Below are positions 27,283 to 36,277 of a stretch of DNA of 64,000 bases, in pieces. The DNA is from Burkholderiaceae bacterium (lineage in GTDB: Bacteria; Pseudomonadota; Gammaproteobacteria; Burkholderiales; Burkholderiaceae_C). The notes under the pieces are model-generated. The model had not been told where the DNA came from. It searched no databases and saw only the letters and a program-made list of their open reading frames with translations. The stretch is taken from positions 1-64,000 of the forward strand of contig JACKLN010000009.1 of assembly GCA_024235855.1 (NCBI GenBank). Direction: 5' to 3'. Each line of letters begins with the position of its first letter. Position 1 is the stretch's first letter. The translations under genes and the position numbers were made by a program.

Positions 27283-28040
27283 AGCCTGCGCAGGCTTTCG
27301 TAGAAGCAGATGGCCGCGGCGGCGGCCACGTTCAGCGACTCCTCGCCACCGGGCTGCGGGATGCGCACGATCAGGCTGCAGCGGGCCATCAGATCCGCCG
27401 ACACGCCCTGCCCTTCGTGTCCCAGCACCCAGGCACAGGGCGACGGCAGATCGGCGGCAGGCAACGTGCCACTGGCGTGGCTGCTGGTGGCCACCAGGGG
27501 CAGCGCCAGGCCGTCCAGATCGTCCACCGTCAGTCCTTCGACCAGGCGCAGGCCGAAGTGCGCCCCCATGCCAGCCCGCAGCACCTTGGGCGACCACAAG
27601 GCCGCCGTACCCTTGAGCGCCAGCACCTGGCGCACGCCCAGGGCCGCGGCACTGCGCAGGATGCTGCCCACGTTGCCGGCGTCCTGCAGGCCGTCGAGCA
27701 CGACACTCGGCGTCGCGGGTTCGGGGGCCGCACCGGCGGGCAGGTCGATCAGCGCGGCCAGGCCGGCGGGCGATTCCAGCGCACTCAGTCCGTCGAACAG
27801 CGCGGGTGGCAGCAGCACCACGTCGGCGGCCACGGACACCAGGTCGGCATGCGTGTGCGCCATCGCCTCGGTCACGAACAGCTGCGGCAAGGCCCGGCCG
27901 CGCTGCACGGCGGCCCGGCACAGGTGGTCGCCTTCCAGCCAGACCTGGCTGGTGCTGCGGTAGCCGCCTGGGCTGCGCAACTGCTTGCGCAGGCGCACCA
28001 GGTGCGGGTTGTCGCGCGACGTGATCCAGCGCGTGTTCAC
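27276..28040 (-). CDS. TrmH/SpoU-family RNA 2'-O-ribose methyltransferase
   Basis: 254 residues from GTG 28040, chosen for its AGGAGG site 7 bases upstream and the GTGA overlap with rnhB. The N-terminal substrate domain (SRDNPHLVRLRKQL) is followed by a SPOUT knot with its three motifs: NVGSILRSAAALGV, WVLGHEGQGVS and IPQPGGEESLNVAAAAAI. It should methylate a ribose 2'-OH in rRNA or tRNA using SAM. RlmB-like 23S rRNA methylation is possible, but the target is not readable. It is the last gene of the rpsB-to-rnhB superoperon. Confidence 0.9.
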   Translation of the reverse strand: MNTRWITSRDNPHLVRLRKQLRSPGGYRSTSQVWLEGDHLCRAAVQRGRALPQLFVTEAMAHTHADLVSVAADVVLLPPALFDGLSALESPAGLAALIDLPAGAAPEPATPSVVLDGLQDAGNVGSILRSAAALGVRQVLALKGTAALWSPKVLRAGMGAHFGLRLVEGLTVDDLDGLALPLVATSSHASGTLPAADLPSPCAWVLGHEGQGVSADLMARCSLIVRIPQPGGEESLNVAAAAAICFYESLRRLQ

Positions 28041-28666
28041 GCCTGACCTCCTGCCGCTCGCACCGGGCCGAAGCTGCGCCGGTGTGCCGGGCACGGGCCG
28101 TGGGCGCGCAGTGCGGCCAGGTGCGCCTCCGTCGGGTAGCCTTTGTGGCCGTCGAAACCGTACTGTGGCCACTGCGCATGCAGCGCCGCGCACTGCCGGT
28201 CGCGATGCACCTTGGCCAGGATCGACGCCGCCGAGATGGCCGGGACGGTGGCGTCGCCCTTCACGATGGCCGTCGCCGGCACCTTGAGCACCGGCAGCCG
28301 GTTGCCGTCCACCAGCACCTGCTTGGGCGTCAGACGCAGGCCCTCCACCGCGCGCCGCATCGCCAGCAGCGTGGCCTGCAGGATGTTCAGGCGGTCGATC
28401 TCCTCCACGCTGGCCTCGGCGATGCACAGCGCCAGCGCCTTGGCGTGGATCTCGTCGAACAGGCGCTCGCGCCGCAATGCAGTCAACGCCTTCGAGTCGG
28501 CCAGGCCGCGCACCGGCGCCTGGTCGTCGAGGATCACCGCCGCCGCCACCACCGGCCCGGCCAGCGGGCCACGGCCGGCTTCGTCGACGCCGGCCACCAG
28601 ACCCGGTACCGACCAGTCGAGGCCCAGCTGCTGCGGCACGGTGGCCGCGCGCCGGCGCTCAGGCAT
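28037..28666 (-). CDS. rnhB: Ribonuclease HII
   Basis: A 209-residue RNase HII, which removes ribonucleotides misincorporated in DNA and RNA primers. The catalytic motif GVDEAGRGPLAGPVVAAAV supplies the first Asp/Glu pair, LADSKALTALRRE follows, and VDGNRLP and ISAASILAKVHRD carry the remaining acidic and basic residues. It ends FGPV plus a short tail. It overlaps lpxB by 8 bases upstream and the methyltransferase by 4 bases downstream. The lpxB-rnhB order is standard in proteobacteria. Confidence 0.97.
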   Translation of the reverse strand: MPERRRAATVPQQLGLDWSVPGLVAGVDEAGRGPLAGPVVAAAVILDDQAPVRGLADSKALTALRRERLFDEIHAKALALCIAEASVEEIDRLNILQATLLAMRRAVEGLRLTPKQVLVDGNRLPVLKVPATAIVKGDATVPAISAASILAKVHRDRQCAALHAQWPQYGFDGHKGYPTEAHLAALRAHGPCPAHRRSFGPVRAAGGQA

Positions 28667-29789
28667 GCAGCACCTCGGCGATCGCCCGTGTGGCAGCGGT
28701 GGCCGTGTCGCGGCGCAGTTCGTGGTGCATGGCCGTGAACCGTGCGCGCAGCCGGTCGGCGCGCGCCGCGTCGTCCAGGCCGACGAGCACGTCGACCGCC
28801 AGCTGCGCCGGCGTGCAGGCGTCCTGAATGCGCTCCGGCACCAGGAACTCGCGCGCGAGGATGTTGGGCAGGCCGACCCACGGCTGGTAGGCCATGCGCT
28901 TCATCAGCTGCCAGCTCAGCGGGTGCATGCGGTAGCCGATGACCATCGGCCGCTTGAACAGCGCCGCCTCCAGCGTGGCCGTGCCGCTGGCGATCAGCGT
29001 CAGATCGCAGGCCGCCAGGGCTTCGTGCGACCGGCCCTCCAGGCGCAGCAGGTCCAGGCCCGGCGCATGTTCGGCGATCAGCGGATCGACCAAGGGGCCG
29101 AGGCCGGGTGCCACCGGCAGCACGAAGCGCAGGGCCGGCCGTTCACGCTGCAGCCGGACGGCGGTCTGGAGGAAGGTCGGGGCGATGGTGCGGATCTCCG
29201 AGGCCCGGCTGCCGGGCAGCACCGCCACCACGGCGGCGTCGTCCGCCAGGCCCAAGGCGGCACGTGCGGCGGCGCGCGGCGGGTCGAGCGGAATCGCATC
29301 GGCCAGCGGATGGCCGACGAAGGTGGCCGCCACGCCGTGCTGCCGCAACAGCGCCGGCTCGAACGGGAACAGGCACAGCACGTGATCGCAGCTGGCCACC
29401 ATCTTCTTCGCGCGGCCGCCCCGCCAGGCCCAGATCGACGGGCAGACGAAGTGGATCGCCGGAATGCCCGCAGCCTTCAGCCGCGCCTCCAGGCCCAGGT
29501 TGAAGTCGGGGGCGTCGACACCGATGAAGGCCGCCGGCCGCTCGGCGAGAAGACGGTCGCCGAGTTCGTCGCGCAGGCGCTTGAGGCCGCGGTAGTGCCG
29601 CAGCACCTCGACGTAGCCGCGCACGGCCAGCCGCTCGCTGGACCACCAGGCCTCGAAGCCTTGCGCCACCATCTTCGGCCCGCCGACACCAGCGAGCGCC
29701 AGCGTGGGCCAGTGTGCACGCAGGCCGCCGATGAGCAGGCTGGCCAGCAGGTCGCCGGACGCCTCGCCCGCCACCATCGCGAGCTTCAT
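28659..29789 (-). CDS. lpxB: Lipid-A-disaccharide synthase
   Basis: A 376-residue peripheral-membrane GT19 glycosyltransferase that joins UDP-diacylglucosamine and lipid X into the lipid A disaccharide. Signatures are VAGEASGDLLASLLIGGLRA at the start, FICPSIWAW-type FVCPSIWAWRGGRAKKM and LPGSRASEI in the nucleotide-binding half, and ASGTATLEAAL near the end. Its start overlaps the lpxA stop (ATGA). It is part of the lpxD-fabZ-lpxA-lpxB block for Raetz-pathway lipid A synthesis. Confidence 0.97.
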   Translation of the reverse strand: MKLAMVAGEASGDLLASLLIGGLRAHWPTLALAGVGGPKMVAQGFEAWWSSERLAVRGYVEVLRHYRGLKRLRDELGDRLLAERPAAFIGVDAPDFNLGLEARLKAAGIPAIHFVCPSIWAWRGGRAKKMVASCDHVLCLFPFEPALLRQHGVAATFVGHPLADAIPLDPPRAAARAALGLADDAAVVAVLPGSRASEIRTIAPTFLQTAVRLQRERPALRFVLPVAPGLGPLVDPLIAEHAPGLDLLRLEGRSHEALAACDLTLIASGTATLEAALFKRPMVIGYRMHPLSWQLMKRMAYQPWVGLPNILAREFLVPERIQDACTPAQLAVDVLVGLDDAARADRLRARFTAMHHELRRDTATAATRAIAEVLHA

Positions 29790-30574
29790 CGCACGATGCC
29801 GCGCGTCGAGGCCTCGAGGAAGTCCAGCAGCAGGGCCAGGTCGCCGTCGCCGCCGTCGACCGTGCCACGCAGCGCGCCGATGGCGGCCTTGGCCGCCTCC
29901 AGCGTCAGGCCGTCGCGGTAGAGCAACCGGTGCATCTGGCGGACCTGCGCGATGCGCTCGCGCGAGAAGCCGCGCCGCCGCAGGCCCTCGAGGTTGACGC
30001 CGTGCACCGCCAGCGGGTTGCCGCTGACGGTCATGAACGGCGGCACGTCCTGCGACACGTGGCTCTGGAAGCCGGTGATGGCGTGCGCGCCGATCTTGCA
30101 GAACTGGTGCACGCCCGTCAGTCCGCCGACGATGGCCCAGTCGCCCACGTGCACGTGGCCTGCCAGCGTGGCGTTGTTGGCCAGGATGGTGTCGTGGCCC
30201 AGCTGCACGTCGTGCGCGATGTGCACGTAGGCCATGATCCAGTTGCGGTCACCAACGCGGGTGACGCCCCCGTCCTGCACCGTGCCACGGCTGAAGGTGC
30301 AGAACTGGAAGATGGTGTTGCCGTCACCGATGTGCAGTTCGGTGGGTTCGCCGGCGTACTTCTTGTCCTGCGGGGTGCAGCCCAGGGCCGCATGGGCATG
30401 CACGACGTTGTCACGGCCCAGCGTCATCGGCCCTTCCAGCACGCAGTGGGCGCCGATGCGCGTGCCCTCGCCCACGCGCACGCCGGCGCCGATCACCGCG
30501 TAGGGGCCGACCTCCACACTCGTGTGCAGGTCTGCAGCGGGATCGATGAGCGCGGTGGGGTGCAGGCGGGCCAT
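29786..30574 (-). CDS. lpxA: UDP-N-acetylglucosamine acyltransferase
   Basis: 262 residues from ATG 30574 (MARLHPTALIDPAA), rather than the longer frame to 30610. It is a left-handed beta-helix of hexapeptide repeats (VEVGPYAVIGAGVRVGEGTR, IGAHCVLEGPMTLG) and includes the catalytic His region MAYVHIAHDVQLGHD. It transfers a 3-hydroxyacyl chain from ACP to UDP-GlcNAc, the first step of lipid A synthesis. The C-terminal helical domain is present. It lies 11 bases after fabZ and overlaps lpxB. Confidence 0.97.
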   Translation of the reverse strand: MARLHPTALIDPAADLHTSVEVGPYAVIGAGVRVGEGTRIGAHCVLEGPMTLGRDNVVHAHAALGCTPQDKKYAGEPTELHIGDGNTIFQFCTFSRGTVQDGGVTRVGDRNWIMAYVHIAHDVQLGHDTILANNATLAGHVHVGDWAIVGGLTGVHQFCKIGAHAITGFQSHVSQDVPPFMTVSGNPLAVHGVNLEGLRRRGFSRERIAQVRQMHRLLYRDGLTLEAAKAAIGALRGTVDGGDGDLALLLDFLEASTRGIVR

Positions 30575-30585
30575 GCCGCAGGCCC

Positions 30586-31038
30586 TCAGGCGATCTTGCG
30601 CATCGTGCACATCAGCTCGGCCTCGACGGTGGTCTCACCGTCGACGCTGGCGCGTGCCTTGTACTTGTGAATGCCGCCGCGCACGCGTTCGATGGTGGCC
30701 TCCAGGATCAGCTGGTCACCGGGCTCGACGGGCCGCTTGAAGCGGGCGCCGTCGATGCCGACGAAGTAGACCACCGTGTCGTCGCCCGGCTCCTGCCCCA
30801 TCGACTCGAACGACAGCAGCGCCGAGGTCTGCGCCAGCGCCTCGAGCATCAGCACGCCAGGCATCACCGGCCGGGCCGGGAAGTGCCCCATGAAGTACGG
30901 CTCGTTGTAGGTGACGTTCTTCAGCGCCTTGATGCGGACGTCCTTCTCGAACTCCACCACGCGGTCCACCAGCAGGATGGGGTAGCGGTGGGGCAGCTTC
31001 TTGAGGATCTTGTGGATGTCCAGGATCGGGGTCGTCAT
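30586..31038 (-). CDS. fabZ: 3-hydroxyacyl-ACP dehydratase FabZ
   Basis: 150 residues from ATG 31038. A hot-dog fold enzyme with the catalytic His and Glu in MGHFPARPVMPGVLMLEALA, and the LPHRYPILLVDRV start typical of FabZ. It dehydrates 3-hydroxyacyl-ACP in fatty-acid elongation. It thereby competes with LpxA and LpxD for the same substrate, which explains its conserved place between lpxD (4-base ATGA overlap) and lpxA. Confidence 0.97.
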   Translation of the reverse strand: MTTPILDIHKILKKLPHRYPILLVDRVVEFEKDVRIKALKNVTYNEPYFMGHFPARPVMPGVLMLEALAQTSALLSFESMGQEPGDDTVVYFVGIDGARFKRPVEPGDQLILEATIERVRGGIHKYKARASVDGETTVEAELMCTMRKIA

Positions 31039-32078
31039 GTCTTCTTCTCCAACGCACGCAGGCGCTCGCGCAGGGTGTGCAGCTGCCGCAGCGTGGCAGC
31101 GTTCTTCTCCCAGGCGGCATTGTCGTCGAAGGGGAACAGGCCGCTGTACTGGCCGGGCTTGAGGATGGACCGCGTGATCACCGTGGCCGCGGTCACGTGC
31201 ACGTGGTCCACCAGCTCCAGATGGCCGAGGATGATGGCGCCGCCGCCGGCCGTGCAGTGGCGGCCGATCCTCGCGCTGCCGGCCACGCCGACGCAGCCGG
31301 CAAAGGCGCTGTGCGCGCCGACCCGCACGTTGTGGCCGATCTGCACCAGGTTGTCGAGCTTGACGCCGTCCTCGATCACGGTGTCCTCGAGCGCGCCGCG
31401 GTCGATGCAGGTGTTGGCGCCGATCTCCACGTCGTCGCCGATGCGCACCGTGCCCAGCTGCTCGATCTTGACCCACTGCCCGCCGTGCGGCGCGAAGCCG
31501 AAACCGTCGGCGCCGATCACCGCACCGCCGTGCACCAGCCCGCGTGCGCCGATGCGGCAACCGTCCAGCAGCGTGGCGCGCGGCATCAGCCGCGTCCATT
31601 CACCGACGGCGGCATCCCGGCCGACGTGGGCCTGAGCCGACACGACGGCGCCGCGGTCGATGCGCGCTCCCGGGCCGACGTAGGCCAGCGGCCCCACATG
31701 GGCCTCGGCATGGACCACCGCGCCGGCTTCCACCACGGCGCTGGGGTGCACACCCGGAACCACTGCGGGCCGCACCTGCCGCGCCCACCATTGCGTCAGC
31801 AGTGCAAAAGCGTGGTAAGGGTCGGCCACCAGCACCGACGCGGGGCGCTCGCCCACCGCGTCGCGCAGTTCCGGCTGCACGAGCACGCATCCCGCGCCGC
31901 TGGCGTCGAGCTGCGCGCGGTAGCGCGGATGGGAGAGGAAGCTGACGGTGGCGCCGTCGGCCGTGGCCAGCGGACCGATGCGATCGCAGGCCAGGCCGCC
32001 ATCGCCCTGCACCTCGCCGCCGACCAGGGCGGCGATTTCGGCGACGCTGATCGTCAGCATCGCAGACGCAGGGGTCAC
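31035..32078 (-). CDS. lpxD: UDP-3-O-acylglucosamine N-acyltransferase
   Basis: 347 residues from GTG 32078, which overlaps the skp stop as GTGA; ATG 32060 is the alternative and neither has a clear ribosome-binding site. The N-terminal uridine-binding domain (ISVAEIAALVGGEVQGDGGL) leads to hexapeptide repeats (VVHAEAHVGPLAYVGPGARI). Family motifs DGFGFAPHGGQWVKIEQLG and ANTCIDRGAL follow, then IGHNVRVG with the catalytic His. It adds the N-linked acyl chain to the lipid A precursor. It overlaps fabZ downstream. Confidence 0.96.
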   Translation of the reverse strand: MTPASAMLTISVAEIAALVGGEVQGDGGLACDRIGPLATADGATVSFLSHPRYRAQLDASGAGCVLVQPELRDAVGERPASVLVADPYHAFALLTQWWARQVRPAVVPGVHPSAVVEAGAVVHAEAHVGPLAYVGPGARIDRGAVVSAQAHVGRDAAVGEWTRLMPRATLLDGCRIGARGLVHGGAVIGADGFGFAPHGGQWVKIEQLGTVRIGDDVEIGANTCIDRGALEDTVIEDGVKLDNLVQIGHNVRVGAHSAFAGCVGVAGSARIGRHCTAGGGAIILGHLELVDHVHVTAATVITRSILKPGQYSGLFPFDDNAAWEKNAATLRQLHTLRERLRALEKKT

Positions 32079-32596
32079 TTGCCGCCGGCGGCGTTGTTCA
32101 GGGTGCGGATGACCTTGTCGGTGATGTCCACCCGCGGGCCGGCAAAGACCACGCCGTCCTGGACGATCAGGTCGTACTTCTCGCCGTCGAAGATCTGCTT
32201 GATGACCTTGTTGGCACGCTCGACCACGTTGGCCAGCTCTTCGTTCTTGCGCTGGTTCAGGTCTTCCTGGAAGGCGCGGCGCTTGCGCTGCAGGTCGCGG
32301 TCCTGCTCGATCAGCTCGCGCTGGCGGCGCGTGCGTTCGGCCTCGGACAGCGTGGGCGCCTCCTTGTCCAGGCGGTCGGCCGCGGCCTTCAGGCGGTTGG
32401 CGTCGTCGGCCAGTTCGCGCTCGCGCTTGCCGAACTCGGCTTCGAGCTTGGCCTGCGCCGCCTTGGCCGGCGTGGACTCACGCAGCACGCGTTCGCCGTT
32501 GATGTAGCCGATCTTCAGCTCCTGGGCGCCCGCCAGTGTCGTGGCCCCGGCGACCAGCACCGTGCAGGCCAAAGTCTTGAGGGTCGTCAGGTTCAT
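32075..32596 (-). CDS. skp: Periplasmic chaperone Skp/OmpH
   Basis: A 173-residue protein with a Sec signal peptide (MNLTTLKTLACTVLVAGATT, cleavage after AGA), then the Skp core LKIGYINGERVLRESTPAKA. Long charged coiled coil follows (LEAEFGKRERELADDANRLK, LIEQDRDLQRKRRAFQED). Skp trimers hold unfolded outer-membrane proteins in the periplasm and hand them to BamA, whose gene ends at its start codon (TGATG). Confidence 0.95.
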   Translation of the reverse strand: MNLTTLKTLACTVLVAGATTLAGAQELKIGYINGERVLRESTPAKAAQAKLEAEFGKRERELADDANRLKAAADRLDKEAPTLSEAERTRRQRELIEQDRDLQRKRRAFQEDLNQRKNEELANVVERANKVIKQIFDGEKYDLIVQDGVVFAGPRVDITDKVIRTLNNAAGGK

Positions 32597-34902
32597 CAGA
32601 AAGCGGTCCCGATCTGGAATTGGAACTTCTGGATTCTATCGTTGGGCTGGTACTTCACCGGGGTACCCCAGCTCAGGCGCAGCGGGCCCACGGGCGACAG
32701 CCAGTTCAGGCCAATGCCGGCCGACGCGCGCAGCGAACGGGCCTCGATGGGCTCGCCCTCGCGCCAGACGTTGCCGACGTCGGTGAAGGCGAACAGGCGC
32801 AGCGTCTTGTCATTGCCACCGCCGGGCACCGGCACGTAGAACTCGGCGTTGGCGTTGAACTTGCGCGCCCCGCCGATGAAGGCGCCGGTGGGGTCGATCA
32901 CGCCGAGCGAGCTCTGCTCGAACACCCGCACCGAGCCCAGGCCGCCGCCATAGAAGTTCTTGAACAGCGGGTACGGTCGACTGCCCAGGCCCTTGCCCCA
33001 GCCGATCTCGGCATTGAGCATCAGCGAATACTGGGTGCCGAAGGGGAAGTACTGCTGCGCCTGCAGGTTGTTGCGCAGGTAGCGCACGTCGCCCCAGAGG
33101 CTGGCCTCAAGGTTGACGCGCAGGAAACGGCCGCTGGTGGGCGCCAGCGCACTGTCGCGTGCATCCCGCGCCCAGCCGATGGTCAACGGCCAGGCGGTGC
33201 TGCTCTCGCCGAAGGCCTGCCGGTACAGGAAGTAGCTGTTGGGGATGCCGGCCGTGGCGCCGATCTTGGTGCGCTCCCAGCCGATGCCCATGAACACGGT
33301 GTCGTACTCGGAGAACGGCACACCGAAGCGGATCGACGCCCCCGGCGTGGCGATCTGGTACTTGTCGCCCAGGCTGTTGAAGGGGCGGGTCGTGCGGTAG
33401 AAGAGCGACAGTGCGCGCGACACGCCGTCGACGGTGAAGTACGGCTCCACCGTGCTGAACTCGAAACTGCGCGAGGACTTGCTGGTGTTGAGCTCCACGC
33501 CCAGGTAGTTGCCAGAGCCGAAGACGTTGTCCTGCTTGACCGACGCGGTCAGCGACAGGCGCTCCGAGCTGGAGAAGCCGGCGCCGATCAGCAGGTTGCC
33601 GGTGGGCTTTTCCTTGACCTTGACGACGAGGTCGACCTGGTCGGGCGCGCCCGGCACCTCGCGGGTCTCGACGTCGACCTCGGAGAAGTAGCCCAGGCGG
33701 TCGACGCGGTCGCGGGAGAGCTTGATGCGCGCACCGTCGTACCAGGCCGACTCCAGCTGCCGGAACTCGCGCCGCACGACCTCGTCGCGGGTGCGCGTGT
33801 TGCCTGCCACGTCGATGCGGCGCACGTACACGCGACGCTGCGGGTTGGCGGCGAACACGACGACGACCTGGGCGTTGGCGCGATCGATCTCGGGCCGCGC
33901 CTCGACACGTGCGAAGGCGTAGCCATAGAGCCCGTACAGGTCGGTCATCGACTTCTGTGTGGCTGTGACGGCCGCACCGCGGTAGGCCTCGCCGGGACGG
34001 ACGGCCACCAGCTGCCGGAAGGCGTCCTCACGGCCCAGGAAGTCGCCCTCCAGGCGCACGCCAGTGACCGTGTAACGCTGTCCCTCGCGCACCGAGACCG
34101 CGATCGAGATGTCCTGCTTGTCGGGGGAGATGGTGACCTGCGTGGACTCGACCGCGAACTCCAGGTAGCCGCGGTCGACGTAGAAGGCGCGCAGGGTTTC
34201 GAGGTCGCCGTTGAGGGCGGCGCGCGAGTAGCGGTCGGACTTGGTGTACCAGGTCAGCCAGCCCGGGGTGGTCAGCTCCAGCTGGCCGAGCAGCGTCTTC
34301 TCGTCGAAGACCTCGGTGCCGAGGATGCGGATCTCGCGGATGCGCGCCGCCTCGCCCTCGGTCATCGTGAAGGTCACGTTGACGCGGTTGCGCTCGATCG
34401 GCGTGATCGTCGTCACCACCTCGGCGCCATACAGGCTGCGCGTGAGGTACTGACGCTTGATCTCCTGCTCGGCGCGGTCCACCAGCGCCTTGTCGAAGGG
34501 CAGCCCCTCGCCGATGCCGGCGTCGCGCAGCGCCTTGAGCATCTGCTCGGACTCGAACTCCTTGAGCCCGCTGAAGTTCACGCGCGCGATCACCGGCCGT
34601 TCGGCCACGATGATCACCGCGGTCTGGTCCTCGATCTCGATGCGCACGTCGGAGAACAGGCCGGTGGTGAACAGGGCACGCAGCGCAGCGGCGGCCTTCT
34701 CGTCGGTGTAGGTCTCGCCGACGCGGAACGGCAGCGCGGCGAACACCGTGCCGGGGTCGGCGCGCTGCAGGCCTTCGACGCGGATGTCCTTGAGCGTGAA
34801 GGGTTCGACCGCCAGCGCCCGCAGGGGCACAGACAGGGCAGCGACGGCCACCACGGCCGTGGCGACCGGGCGCAACGGCCCGAACGGAAAATGAAGCGAC
34901 AT
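32596..34902 (-). CDS. bamA: Outer-membrane protein assembly factor BamA
   Basis: 768 residues from ATG 34902 with a signal peptide ending LRALA. Five POTRA domains cover roughly residues 25-420, starting FTLKDIRVEGLQRADPGTVF. The C-terminal 16-strand Omp85 barrel contains the VRGF-type loop replaced here by VRVFEQSSLG, and the protein ends in Phe (FQFQIGTAF), the usual beta-signal. BamA inserts beta-barrels into the outer membrane with BamB, whose gene lies at 59 kb. It sits between rseP and skp, as in most betaproteobacteria. Confidence 0.97.
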   Translation of the reverse strand: MSLHFPFGPLRPVATAVVAVAALSVPLRALAVEPFTLKDIRVEGLQRADPGTVFAALPFRVGETYTDEKAAAALRALFTTGLFSDVRIEIEDQTAVIIVAERPVIARVNFSGLKEFESEQMLKALRDAGIGEGLPFDKALVDRAEQEIKRQYLTRSLYGAEVVTTITPIERNRVNVTFTMTEGEAARIREIRILGTEVFDEKTLLGQLELTTPGWLTWYTKSDRYSRAALNGDLETLRAFYVDRGYLEFAVESTQVTISPDKQDISIAVSVREGQRYTVTGVRLEGDFLGREDAFRQLVAVRPGEAYRGAAVTATQKSMTDLYGLYGYAFARVEARPEIDRANAQVVVVFAANPQRRVYVRRIDVAGNTRTRDEVVRREFRQLESAWYDGARIKLSRDRVDRLGYFSEVDVETREVPGAPDQVDLVVKVKEKPTGNLLIGAGFSSSERLSLTASVKQDNVFGSGNYLGVELNTSKSSRSFEFSTVEPYFTVDGVSRALSLFYRTTRPFNSLGDKYQIATPGASIRFGVPFSEYDTVFMGIGWERTKIGATAGIPNSYFLYRQAFGESSTAWPLTIGWARDARDSALAPTSGRFLRVNLEASLWGDVRYLRNNLQAQQYFPFGTQYSLMLNAEIGWGKGLGSRPYPLFKNFYGGGLGSVRVFEQSSLGVIDPTGAFIGGARKFNANAEFYVPVPGGGNDKTLRLFAFTDVGNVWREGEPIEARSLRASAGIGLNWLSPVGPLRLSWGTPVKYQPNDRIQKFQFQIGTAF

Positions 34903-34912
34903 GGAGTTGGGA

Positions 34913-36277
34913 TCAGTGCAGGCCGAGGAGCCGGGCCACATCGTTGAACAGGGCCACCGACATCATGACCACCAGCACGGCAATGCCGCCTCGCTGCAGC
35001 CGCGCAAGCCAGACTTCGGAGACCGGCCTGCCCGTGACACCCTCGAAAAGATAATACATCAGGTGTCCGCCATCGAGCATCGGCAGCGGCAGCAGGTTCA
35101 GCACGCCCAGGCTCACGCTGACCAGCGCCAGGAAGCCGAGGTAGTAGGCCAGACCACGCTCGACCGACTGGCCGGCCGCGTCGGCGATCGTCAGCGGCCC
35201 GCTGAGGTTCTTCACCGAGGCCTCGCCGACCAGCATGCGGCCGATCATGCGCACGGTCAGGGTGGAGATTTCCCAGGTGCGTGCCAGGCCCTGGGCCAGC
35301 CCATCCACCGGACCCCGCCGTACCGTCACCATCTCCGGGGCTGCGCCCACGTAGGCATCGATGCGGCCGCGGAGCTGCCCGCCGTCGTCCACCAGACGCG
35401 GCGTGACCGTGATGTCGCGCACCGACCCCGCCCGCTCGACACGCCACAGCAGCCGCTGCGGCTGGCCTTCGACCACCGCGGCCCGGATGCGCTCGCGCAG
35501 TGCCTGTGCGTCGCCCACCGGCTCGCCATTGATCGCCAGCACGCGGTCGCCCTTGGCCAGGCCGGCCTGGGCCGCCGGCCCGCCGGGTTGCAGGTCACCG
35601 AGCACCGGGTCGCTGAAGGGCGCACCCAGGCCGATGCGGCGGAGCGCCGCGGCATCCACGTCCTTGGTCTCGAGCGCATCCAGCGGCAGCAGCACCGTGC
35701 GGCTGCCGTGGCCCTGCCGGTCGCTGAGCATCAGCTGCAGCGGCTGGCCATCGAGCGCGGCGCGGGTCACGCGCCAGCGCAGGTCGGCCATGGACTCCAC
35801 GTCCTCCCACTCACCACCGGGCAGCGCGGCCGAGCGCACCCAATCGCCGGCGCGCAGGTCGGCCGCCTGCGCCAGGCTTCCGGCCAGTGGCGTGCCCAGC
35901 ACGGCCTTGGCCTCCTGCACACCGATCCACTGCGACGCCGCCAGCAGCACCACCGCCAGCCCCAGGTTGGCCAACGGCCCGGCGGCCACGATGGCCGTGC
36001 GCTGGCGCAGCGGCTTGCGGTTGAAGGCACGGTCGCGCTCGCCGGGCAGCACACCGTCCTCGCGCTCGTCGAGCATGCGCACGTAGCCGCCCAGCGGCAG
36101 CGCACAGAGCACGAACTCCGTCTCGCCGCGCTGCCAGCGCAGCAGCGGCCGGCCGAAGCCGATGGAGAAGCGCAGCACCTTCACGCCGCAGGCGACGGCC
36201 ACGCGGTAGTGGCCGTACTCGTGCACCACGATGAGCACGCCCAGCGTGAGCAGGAAGGCCAGCACGGTGCTGATCAT
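34913..36277 (-). CDS. rseP: RIP metalloprotease RseP
   Basis: 454 residues from ATG 36277. A site-2 intramembrane zinc protease with HEYGH (HEXXH) in the first membrane segment (LLTLGVLIVVHEYGHYRVA). Two PDZ domains follow in the periplasmic part (AAQAGLAKGDRVLAINGEPV), and the zinc-ligand LDG motif NLLPLPMLDGGHLMYY lies near the C-terminus. It releases sigmaE by cutting anti-sigma RseA during envelope stress. Its start overlaps the dxr stop (ATGA). Placement next to bamA links the stress sensor to outer-membrane assembly. Confidence 0.96.
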   Translation of the reverse strand: MISTVLAFLLTLGVLIVVHEYGHYRVAVACGVKVLRFSIGFGRPLLRWQRGETEFVLCALPLGGYVRMLDEREDGVLPGERDRAFNRKPLRQRTAIVAAGPLANLGLAVVLLAASQWIGVQEAKAVLGTPLAGSLAQAADLRAGDWVRSAALPGGEWEDVESMADLRWRVTRAALDGQPLQLMLSDRQGHGSRTVLLPLDALETKDVDAAALRRIGLGAPFSDPVLGDLQPGGPAAQAGLAKGDRVLAINGEPVGDAQALRERIRAAVVEGQPQRLLWRVERAGSVRDITVTPRLVDDGGQLRGRIDAYVGAAPEMVTVRRGPVDGLAQGLARTWEISTLTVRMIGRMLVGEASVKNLSGPLTIADAAGQSVERGLAYYLGFLALVSVSLGVLNLLPLPMLDGGHLMYYLFEGVTGRPVSEVWLARLQRGGIAVLVVMMSVALFNDVARLLGLH